Shown here piece after piece: positions 57,302 through 64,000 of a stretch of DNA of 64,000 nt. The DNA comes from JASLMY01 sp965226475 (GTDB lineage: Bacteria > Pseudomonadota > Alphaproteobacteria > GCA-2731375). Location of the stretch: assembly GCA_965226475.1 (NCBI GenBank), contig CBDDDJ010000004.1:930001-994000 (forward strand). The letters run 5' to 3'. Made by a program: the position numbers and the translations under genes. Every line of letters starts with the position of its first letter. The stretch's first letter is position 1. Below the pieces are notes generated by a model. That model did not search any database. It saw nothing but the letters and a program-made list of their open reading frames with translations, and was not told where the DNA came from.

Positions 57302-58769
57302 GCCTGTCGGACTTGATCCGAGGGGTTTGATTTGATTCCATACCCTTAGCTGATTCGCCCCCGCCTGATGAGGCCGCCATGAGCAATTTCCGCCAGGTTG
57401 ACCGCGAGACGAGTTTTCTTCTGCCGCCATCGGTGGACGAGTGGCTTCCCGAGCGGCATCTGGCGCGTTTCGTGGTCGAGGTGATCGATCAGCTGGATCT
57501 ATCGGCGTTTGTGAAGGCCTATCGCGGCTCCGGTTCGGCGTCCTATCACCCGAGCATGCTACTGGGGCTTCTGGTTTACGGCTACGCCACGGGGGTGTTT
57601 TCGAGCCGCAAGCTGGAGCGGGCGACTTACGATTCGGTGGCCTTCCGCTTCATCGCCGCCAACGATCATCCCGACCACGACACCATCGCCGCGTTCCGGC
57701 GGCGCTTTCTCCCTGCGATCGAAGGGCTATTCGTGGAGGTGCTGCTGCTGGCGCGGGAGGCGGGGATGGTGAAGCTCGGCACGGTGGCGCTGGACGGCAC
57801 CAAGGTGCACGCCGATGCGAACCGGCACGGCGCCTTGTCGTGGAAGCATGCCTGCGAGATCGAAGCCCGGTTGAAGGCCGAGGTGGCGGAGCTGATGGCG
57901 CTGGGCGAGGCGGCCGACGCGGCGGATGTGCCGGACGGGATGAGCGTGCCGGAGGAGCTGGCCCGGCGCGAGGACCGCCTGGCGGCGATCGCCGAGGCCA
58001 AGGCGGCGATCGAGGCGCGGGCCCAGGAGCGTCATGCGCGCGAGCAAGCCGAGTACGAGGAGAAGATGCGGGCGCGCGAGGAGAAGGCGAAGCGGACGGG
58101 CCGCAAGCCTGGTGGCCGTCCGCCGGCGCCGCCCGAGGCGGGGCCTCGCCCGAAGGACCAGGTCAACCTGACGGACGCGGATTCGTGCATCATGCCGGTG
58201 GCCGGCGGCGGCTTCGAGCAGTGCTACAACGCCCAGGCCACGGTGGCGACCGACAGCCTGTTGGTGGTCACCGCCGACGTGGTCCAGGCGACCAACGACA
58301 AGCGGGAGATCGCGCCGGCGCTGGAGGCGCTGGCCCGGCTTCCCGAGGCGCTGGGCAGGCCCGAGACCCTGCTGGCGGACAGCGGCTACTTCAGCGAGGC
58401 GAACGTTGAGGCCTGTGCCGAGGCCGGGATCGCGCCGTTGATCGCGCAGCGCCGGGAGCACCATCATCTCTCCTGGCGGGAGCGCTTCGCCGAAGCACCA
58501 CCGGCGCCCGAGAACCCGACACCGCTGGAAGCGATGCGCCATCTCCTGGCGACGCCCGAAGGTCGACAACTCCATGCCTTGCGCAAGCAGACGCCGGAGC
58601 CGGTGTTCGGCATCATCAAATCGGTGATGGGTTTCCGGCAATTCCACCTGCGCGGCCTCGACAAGGTCAAGGGCGAGTGGAACCTGGTCACCCTGGCCTG
58701 GAAGGTGAAGCGGATGTTCGCCCTGCAAACCGCCTGAACGTCGCGGTGCTCCCACTTCCTCCGACAGCC
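57302..58769 (+). mobile_element. IS1182-family insertion sequence (about 1.47 kb)
   Basis: Outer ends GCCTGTCGGA and, from the right, GGCTGTCGGA form a short inverted repeat around the transposase gene. No target duplication could be settled by eye, so the limits may be off by several bases. Confidence 0.75.
57379..58737 (+). CDS. IS1182-family transposase
   Basis: A 452-residue transposase: N-terminal DUF772-type domain (YHPSMLLGLLVYGYATGVFSS), first Asp in GTVALDGTKVHADAN, a long Glu/Arg-rich coiled-coil insert (residues ~190-245), second Asp in TLLADSGYFSEANVE and the C-terminal VFGIIKSVMGFRQFHLRG with Glu before it. Intact. Confidence 0.93.
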   Translation: MSNFRQVDRETSFLLPPSVDEWLPERHLARFVVEVIDQLDLSAFVKAYRGSGSASYHPSMLLGLLVYGYATGVFSSRKLERATYDSVAFRFIAANDHPDHDTIAAFRRRFLPAIEGLFVEVLLLAREAGMVKLGTVALDGTKVHADANRHGALSWKHACEIEARLKAEVAELMALGEAADAADVPDGMSVPEELARREDRLAAIAEAKAAIEARAQERHAREQAEYEEKMRAREEKAKRTGRKPGGRPPAPPEAGPRPKDQVNLTDADSCIMPVAGGGFEQCYNAQATVATDSLLVVTADVVQATNDKREIAPALEALARLPEALGRPETLLADSGYFSEANVEACAEAGIAPLIAQRREHHHLSWRERFAEAPPAPENPTPLEAMRHLLATPEGRQLHALRKQTPEPVFGIIKSVMGFRQFHLRGLDKVKGEWNLVTLAWKVKRMFALQTA

Positions 58770-59139
58770 AGGCCGTCTTATCGAGGCGAAGGGCGGCTTC
58801 GAACCGTCGCGCCGGAATATTCTCGTCGCTTGTTCCCTTTTGCCTCCATCGCACACGTGGAGATATGGGCGGGGCGCGAAGCGCCCGTTTCATCATCTCC
58901 ACGGCCGGCAAGCGCGGTGGGCTCCAGTCCGACGGCTGCTAGGCCGTTTTCGCCATTGGCCGAACCGCCCGGTCCCTCGCGGCCATGGATGACCTTCGTC
59001 ACGTCGAAATCGGTCAAACGTTCCAATAGGGTCGGAAAGCCTTATCCCGTTGCTTCCGGTGACCCAATATCTTGATGACATTGTGGGGGATTCCCACGAC
59101 GGAGAAATTCTGATTCAAGGTTCCAAAGGGAGATGGGCC
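58770..59139. other. Intergenic region between IS elements, no gene recognised
   Basis: About 370 bp with no convincing frame. The short GCGCTTCGCGC palindrome near 58880 is the only visible structure. It may hold eroded ends of neighbouring IS elements. Confidence 0.4.
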
Positions 59140-59796
59140 ATGGATCGAAGTGTCTTGAGCGACGAGCAATTCGAGCGGGTTGCGCCGCATCTGCCGGGGA
59201 AGGTCGGTGACCCTGGTCGGACGGCGAACAATCGGTTGTTCCTGGAAGGGGTGTTCTGGATTGCGCGCATCGGCGCGCCATGGCGCGACCTGGAGCCGAG
59301 GTTCGGGCTCTGGAACTCGGTCTACCGACGCTTCCGACGATGGGCGGAGAAAGGCGTATTCGAGAGTCTATTCAAGCTGTTGTCTCCCGACCCGGACTTC
59401 AAATACGCCATCACCGACGGCACCATCGTCCGGGTCCACCAGCATGGCACCGGCGCAAGGGGGGACTCAAAATCAGGCCAACGTCACGACAGCATCGGCG
59501 TTGCGCCGTTGATCGAGGGTATCGACTTCGAGACCCTGCTGGCCGACAAGGCCTTCGACATCGACTGGATCCGCGCCGAACTGGACAGCCGAGGCGCCAT
59601 GGCCGTCATTCCACCCAAGGCCGATCGGGCGCGCTCTATCCGGTGCGACTTCGCGATGTACAAATGGCGCCATCTCGTCGAGAATTTCTTTTGCGATCTC
59701 ACGCAGTTCCGGCGCATCGCCACGAAATATGAGAAAATCGACACGAGCTTTGCCGCGTTGATACACCTCGCCGGGTGTCGCCTCGCACTCAAATGA
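59140..59796 (+). pseudogene. IS5-family transposase with internal deletion (IS remnant)
   Basis: The frame begins MDRSVLSDEQFERVAPHLPG after AAAGGGAG and ends TSFAALIHLAGCRLALK, both typical of a common IS5-type transposase. Between GTIVRVHQHGTGARG and QRHDSIGVAPLIEGIDF about 30 residues are missing, including the usual GGLTTKI segment, so the catalytic core is damaged. The right end (GAATGTCCACAGACCC) is recognisable, but the matching left end is not, so the element is truncated. Confidence 0.75.
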
Positions 59797-59809
59797 ATGT
59801 CCACAGACC

Positions 59810-60241
59810 CTAGTTGGCGTCGCCTCCCGCGACGACGAACGCCGCCATCCGTTCCCGGGGCGCGTCGGGGATGAGGAGGGAGACGCGAGTTTCGAGATCG
59901 AAATAGACCGAGACGATTTCCGTCGTCGCGGCCAGCGCCCTGGTTTCGGTGTTGATCATGCGGTGATGCTGCGTCAGGGACTTGGAGCCGATGCGTTTGA
60001 GCGCGCATTCGACGACGATGAGACTGCCGACGGGCTGCTCCACCAGATACTCGATGGTGTGGCGGGCATCGACCAGGGTTTCCTTCGAGGTCTTGGTATG
60101 CTCCCAGCCGAGACCCATGGCCGCCAGCAGGTGCCAGGCGGCCTGGTCGAACATGCCGACATAGTGCTGCACCGTCATGTGCCCGAGATGGTCGCAATGC
60201 CAGGGATAGACCACGCCCCGGAACATTTCCCGATACATCAC
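59810..60241 (-). CDS. Acyl-CoA thioesterase, 4HBT hotdog family
   Basis: A 143-residue hotdog protein. The active-site motif is YPWHCDHLGHMTVQHYVGMFDQA, with the Asp and the following helix of 4-hydroxybenzoyl-CoA-type thioesterases. It hydrolyses acyl-CoA esters; the substrate is unknown. It is divergent from the amidase operon. The second Met (60238) is an equally possible start. Confidence 0.87.
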   Translation of the reverse strand: MMYREMFRGVVYPWHCDHLGHMTVQHYVGMFDQAAWHLLAAMGLGWEHTKTSKETLVDARHTIEYLVEQPVGSLIVVECALKRIGSKSLTQHHRMINTETRALAATTEIVSVYFDLETRVSLLIPDAPRERMAAFVVAGGDAN

Positions 60242-60321
60242 CGCGCTCCTTCGTGTCCGTCGCCGGCACTCTAGGTCTGGAATCGGCGAGGGTCCATAAT
60301 GCGCGAACGGGAGGTGGCGTC

Positions 60322-60522
60322 ATGAGCGAGACGGAAGACCTGCAACTGATAGCGCGGGAACGGTTCGGACGGGAGATCGACGCGGATCAGGCCCGCCGCT
60401 TCAGCCCGCGCCTGCCCCGGATGGCGGTAAACGCCGGAATTCTCGACGACTGGGCACGCCGCCTCGACCGGCTGGAGCCGGCGATGGTACATCGGATGCC
60501 CGATGTCGAGGAAATCTACTGA
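60322..60522 (+). CDS. Small protein coupled to amidase, unknown family
   Basis: A 66-residue protein, MSETEDLQLIARERFGREID, preceded by GGGAGG. It is helical and charged, ending RMPDVEEIY. Its stop codon overlaps the amidase start by one base (TGATG), so the two are translated together. Small partner proteins of this size precede amidases such as AtzE (AtzG) and the glutamyl-tRNA amidotransferase GatA (GatC); I infer a similar role but see no diagnostic motif. Confidence 0.7.
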   Translation: MSETEDLQLIARERFGREIDADQARRFSPRLPRMAVNAGILDDWARRLDRLEPAMVHRMPDVEEIY

Positions 60523-61916
60523 TGAGCGATCTCGCCTTCGCCGGGATTGCCGAGTTGGCACCCCGTATTGCCACTGGCGAGGTCTCGCCCGTCGCCCTCA
60601 CCGCGCTGATGCTGGAGCGGATCGAGGCGCACGAGCCGACGCTCAATGCCTATATCACCGTGATGGCGAACGAGGCTCGGGCTGACGCCGAGACGGCGGC
60701 CGGGGAGATCGCCGCCGGCGGCATCCGGGGCCCGCTGCACGGTATTCCGATCGCGGTCAAGGATCTGTTCGCCACCAGGGGCACGCGCACTACCTTTGGC
60801 AGCTTGCTCTATGCCGACTGGGTGCCGGATTACGATGCGACCGTGGTCGAGCGGCTACGCGCCGCCGGCGCCGTCATCATCGGCAAGACCAACCTGCACG
60901 AACTCGCCTTCGGCACCACCTCGATCAACGCGCACCATGGCGCGGTCCGAAACCCCTGGCGGACTGATTGTCATCCCGGCGGCTCCAGCGGCGGTTCGGC
61001 CGCCGCCGTGGCCGCCGGCCTCGCATTTGGCGCCATGGGCAGCGATACCGGCGCCTCGATCCGCCAGCCGGCGGATTGCTGCGCCATCGTCGGCCTGAAG
61101 CCGACCTTCGGCCGGGTGCCGAAATACGGCGCCCTGCCGCTCTCCTGGTCGATGGATCACGTCGGCCCTATGACCCGGAGCGTGGCGGATGCCGCGTTGA
61201 TGCTGGAGGTGCTGGCCGGCCACGACCCGCGCGATCCAGGCTCGGCCGACAAGCCGGTCGAGCCCTGGTCGGCGCGTTTGGCGAGCGATCCGAAGGGCAA
61301 GCGGCTGGGTATTCCCCGGGCGCACTTCTTCGAGAACTGCGAGGTCGACGTTATGGCGGCGGTGGAAGCGGCGATCGGGCTGATGGCGGATCTCGGCGCC
61401 GAGCCGGTCGATGTCGCGCTTCCCGACATGGACGCGGCACTCGCCGCCGGGAACGTCATCATCATGGCCGAGGCGCACGCCTGCTACCGCGCGGACCTGG
61501 AGCGGGATCCGAGCCTTTTCAGCGACGAGGTGGCGGCGACCCTCGAGGTCGCCGGCTTTTATACCGCCGAGCAGCTGTTGCAGGCCCAGCGCCTGCGCCG
61601 CCACCTGACGGCGGAGACGATCCGGGCGATGCGGGGGATCGACGCCCTGGTGATGCCGACCAGCCCGATTCCGGCGACGCCGATCGATCAGACGACGTCG
61701 GCGCAGAACCTGGCGCGGATCCAGAACACCATTCCCTTCGACCTGATCAGCCTGCCCGTCGTCTCCGTGCCCTGCGGTTTCACTGGCGATGGCCGGCCGG
61801 TCGGTTTGCAGATCGCGGGCCCGCCCTTCGACGAGGCGGGTGTGTTGGCGATCGCGCACGCCTACGAACGGCACGCCGGTTGGCACGGCCGCCGGCCCCC
61901 CGGGTTTGACGAGTAG
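60522..61916 (+). CDS. Amidase (amidase signature family)
   Basis: A 464-residue enzyme. The Ser-cisSer-Lys triad is K80 (IPIAVKDLFATRG), S155 (PGGSSGGSAAAVA) and S179 (GSDTGASIRQPAD); spacings match the family. VGLKPTFGRVP and SLPVVSVPCGF follow as usual. It hydrolyses a C-N amide bond of an unknown substrate, perhaps of a carbamoylated or acylated compound. Coupled to the 66-residue upstream gene and followed after 16 bp by the luciferase-like oxidoreductase gene. Confidence 0.93.
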   Translation: MSDLAFAGIAELAPRIATGEVSPVALTALMLERIEAHEPTLNAYITVMANEARADAETAAGEIAAGGIRGPLHGIPIAVKDLFATRGTRTTFGSLLYADWVPDYDATVVERLRAAGAVIIGKTNLHELAFGTTSINAHHGAVRNPWRTDCHPGGSSGGSAAAVAAGLAFGAMGSDTGASIRQPADCCAIVGLKPTFGRVPKYGALPLSWSMDHVGPMTRSVADAALMLEVLAGHDPRDPGSADKPVEPWSARLASDPKGKRLGIPRAHFFENCEVDVMAAVEAAIGLMADLGAEPVDVALPDMDAALAAGNVIIMAEAHACYRADLERDPSLFSDEVAATLEVAGFYTAEQLLQAQRLRRHLTAETIRAMRGIDALVMPTSPIPATPIDQTTSAQNLARIQNTIPFDLISLPVVSVPCGFTGDGRPVGLQIAGPPFDEAGVLAIAHAYERHAGWHGRRPPGFDE

Positions 61917-62463
61917 AGCGAGAGACGAGTGCATGAAGATCGGTCTGCAGGTCTATGTCGGCGGCGATGCGGGGGGCGCGGAATCCCTGACGCGCATCGC
62001 GAAAGCGGTTGAGGAGCGGGAGTTTCACACCATCTGGGTGCCGGAGCATGTGCTGATGTTTCCGGAGATCGAGTCCACCTATCCCTATTCGGCCGACGGC
62101 TCCTTTCCCTTCGACACCAAGGCCCTGCCGCCGGAGCCCTTCACCCTGCTGGCTTTTCTGGCGGCGATCACCAGCCGTGTACGGCTCGCCACCGGCATCT
62201 GTATCCTGCCCCAGCGAAATCCCGTCTATACGGCGAAGCAGGCGGCCGATGTCGACGTGCTCTCGGGCGGCAGGCTGGATATCGGCCTCGGCGTCGGCTG
62301 GCTGGCCCAGGAGTTCGCGGCGCTGGCCGTGCCGTTCGAACATCGTGGCTCCCGCGCGGGCGAATATATCGAAGTGATGAAGCGGCTTTGGGAGGAGGAG
62401 GTCTCCAGCTTCGAGGGCCGCTTCTACAATCTGCCGCCGAGCCACCAGAGCCCGAAGCCCTTA

Positions 62464-63432
62464 GTGTCCGTCCGGGGACTTTATGAGTCGGATGAATCGG
62501 TTATCCGGCGCCCCCTCTTGAAGAGCTGAATCAGCTGTGATTCTCTGGGGTGGTGAATTTACTCTTGAGGTGCCCCATGTGGACTGCCGACAACCGCCCG
62601 CGCTACAACCGCGACAAACTGCGTTATCCGAGCGACCTGACCGATGCGGAATGGGCGCATATCGAGCCGCTGATCCCGCCGGGCAAGCCCGGCGGCGGCA
62701 AACGGCGCGTCGCTATCCGCGAGGTGATCAACGGCGTGATGTACATTCTGAGCACCGGCTGCCAGTGGCGCGCGCTGCCCAAGGATTTGCCGCCCAGAAG
62801 CACCGTGCATGATTACCTCGGCCTGTGGAACTGGGACGGCACGCTGGATCGCATCCATCATGCGCTCTACCTCAAGTGCCGCGAGAAAGCCGCGCGCGAA
62901 GCCAGCCCCACGGCCTGCATCATCGACACTCAGAGTGTGAAAAGCGCTGAAAAAGGGGGGCTCGCATCGACAGCCACGGCTTCGATGCCGGCAAGCTGAT
63001 CAAGGGCAAGAAGCGGCATGTTCTGGTCGATACGCAAGGCTTGCTGCTGCACGGCATCGTCACCGCCGCCAACGTTCAGGATCGCGACGGCGGTCTCGCG
63101 CTGCTGGCGACCTTGTTCGGTCTGTTTCCCTTTCTCGGGAAATTGTTCGCCGACAGCGCCTATCAGGGGCCGGTCTTTCACCGCGCCCTGGCCGGCATCC
63201 TGCCCGATCTCGAGACCGAGATCGTCAAGCGATCCGATCGGGTGAAGGGCTTCGTCGTCCAGCCCAGGCGTTGGGTGGTCGAACGCACCATCGCCTGGCT
63301 CAACCGCTGCCGCCGACTGGCCAAGGACTGGGAGAACCTCAACCGCAACGCGCTCGCCTTCATCAAGCTCGCGTCCATTCGACTCATGCTCCGAAAACTC
63401 TGTAATCCTACATAAAGTCTCCGGACGGACTC
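62464..63432 (+). mobile_element. IS5-family insertion sequence with frameshifted transposase, copy 2 (969 bp)
   Basis: Appears identical to the copy at 13703-14671. Duplicated TTA at 62461-62463 and 63433-63435. Confidence 0.93.
62577..63415 (+). CDS. IS5-family transposase made by -1 programmed frameshifting
   Basis: Same two-frame arrangement as in copy 1: the first frame ends at 62999, and the slippery AAAAAGGGGGG run near 62949-62959 allows the -1 shift into the frame holding FADSAYQG and VVERTIAWLNRC, which ends at 63415. Confidence 0.9.
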
Positions 63433-63838
63433 TTACAGAAGCCGCACCCGCCGCTCTTCTTCGGCGGCGAGAGCGACGCGGCACTTCGCCGCATCGCGCG
63501 CTTCGGCCAGGGCTGGTTCTCCGCCGGCCGGGCGCCGGAAGAGATGGGCGAAGGCCTGGCGCGGTTGGACGGGATGTTGGCGGCGCAAGGGCGTGCCCGC
63601 GACGAGATCGAGATCGCCGTCGGCCCGACGAACGGCAAGGCCAGCCTGGATCTGGTGAAGCGCTACCGGGATGCCGGCGTCGAGCAGATCGTCCTGGCGC
63701 TCGCCGGGCGCAACCTCGACCGCTTTATGGCCCGCCTCGACGACATGACGGAGAGCGTGGTGCTGCCGGCCAAGGCGCTGTAGCGGCCCCGAGTCTCCGC
63801 CTGCTATCTTCACGCCCAAGTGCACCGGAGGAAAAAAC

Positions 63839-64000
63839 ATGAGCCTTCGCGACAAGACGGCCATCGTCGGCATCGGCATGACCGACTACACGAAACAGTC
63901 CGGCCGCACGGTCGAGGCGCTGGCGGTGGAGGCCGCCAAGGCGGCGATTGCCGACGCGGGTTTGAAGACCGCCGACATCGACTGCCTGGTCACCTATGGG
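63839..64000 (+). CDS. Thiolase-family/lipid-transfer protein, N-terminal fragment at window edge
   Basis: The first 54 codons, MSLRDKTAIVGIGMTDYTKQ, followed by RTVEALAVEAAKAAIADAGLKTADIDCLV, are the N-terminus of a thiolase-like acyl-CoA protein related to the one at 42371-43549. GGAGG lies 8 bp before the ATG. The gene continues beyond the window, so the nucleophile cannot be examined. Confidence 0.85.
   Translation, partial: MSLRDKTAIVGIGMTDYTKQSGRTVEALAVEAAKAAIADAGLKTADIDCLVTYG

Larger units (their letters stand above)
61933..63783 (+). pseudogene. Luciferase-like (LLM class) flavin/F420 oxidoreductase split by IS5
   Basis: The N-terminal part (61933-62463) begins MKIGLQVYVGGDAGGAESLT and includes IWVPEHVLMFP, TGICILPQRNPVYTAKQAA and GGRLDIGLGVGWLAQEF. 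After the IS5 element the gene resumes at 63436 with QKPHPPLFFGGESDAALRRI and ends at 63783. Removing the element and one TTA gives PKPLQKPHPPLFFGG in frame (~292 residues), so the insertion is the only lesion seen. Members oxidise or hydroxylate small organic compounds with a reduced flavin or F420. Confidence 0.9.

Noticed and set aside
58770..59139. tRNA or attachment site between IS elements
   Set aside because: No cloverleaf or GGTTCGAATCC-type T-arm could be found on either strand; nowhere in the window did I find a tRNA or rRNA gene.

Overview
This window looks like a piece of an alphaproteobacterial chromosome. It has very high GC, a carB-greA gene pair on one strand, class III adenylate cyclases fused to TPR or TolB-like modules, and many short catabolic operons (TauD dioxygenases, thiolase plus OB-fold partner, enolase-superfamily and aldolase enzymes, amidase). 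I could not run a taxonomic search. About one third of the window is mobile DNA: two IS21, three IS630, four IS5-type (one a remnant), two IS3-like, and single IS1380, IS256 and IS1182 elements, plus a group II intron and a truncated tyrosine recombinase. At least eight genes are broken by insertion, nonsense codon or frameshift. That load suggests a lineage under relaxed selection (for example host-associated). Some single-base frameshifts lie in homopolymers and could be assembly errors.

Layout. 1-3261: Gld-type ABC exporter operon (minus), cut by the window edge. 3471-6844: broken TauD dioxygenase, FAD monooxygenase, dienelactone hydrolase, DUF6295 protein. 7002-12021: acetyltransferase gene split by IS21, then a group II intron. 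12147-14963: secreted repeat protein and a cluster of structured repeats holding an IS5. 15697-18919: hydroxyacid dehydrogenase and HpcH aldolase, divergent from a three-gene nitrile hydratase/thiocyanate hydrolase-like operon. 19079-22819: greA and carB. 23104-25415: two IS630 copies. 26219-31103 and 31668-41748: two convergent adenylate cyclase genes, both shredded by nested insertion sequences. 41982-47537: thiolase/OB-fold pair, broken LysR regulator, periplasmic protein, TauD, ChaC-like cyclotransferase, DUF1272. 47674-53264: Trypco1 protein, trypsin-like protease/STAND ATPase and AT-rich helical-repeat module, all decayed. 53280-56088: enolase-superfamily enzyme, TauD, class II aldolase. 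56267-59796: orphan gspK and IS elements. 59810-64000: thioesterase, small protein plus amidase, luciferase-like oxidoreductase split by IS5, and the start of a second thiolase-like gene.

The most unusual content is (i) the decayed Trypco1/protease/NTPase/superhelix locus, which matches the plan of NTP-dependent bacterial conflict systems; (ii) a dispersed ~130-bp multi-hairpin repeat whose stems differ between copies by compensatory changes and which sits between convergent genes; (iii) the split-subunit nitrile hydratase-type operon; and (iv) insertion histories that can be undone on paper, giving back an exactly in-frame 1,164-residue cyclase.
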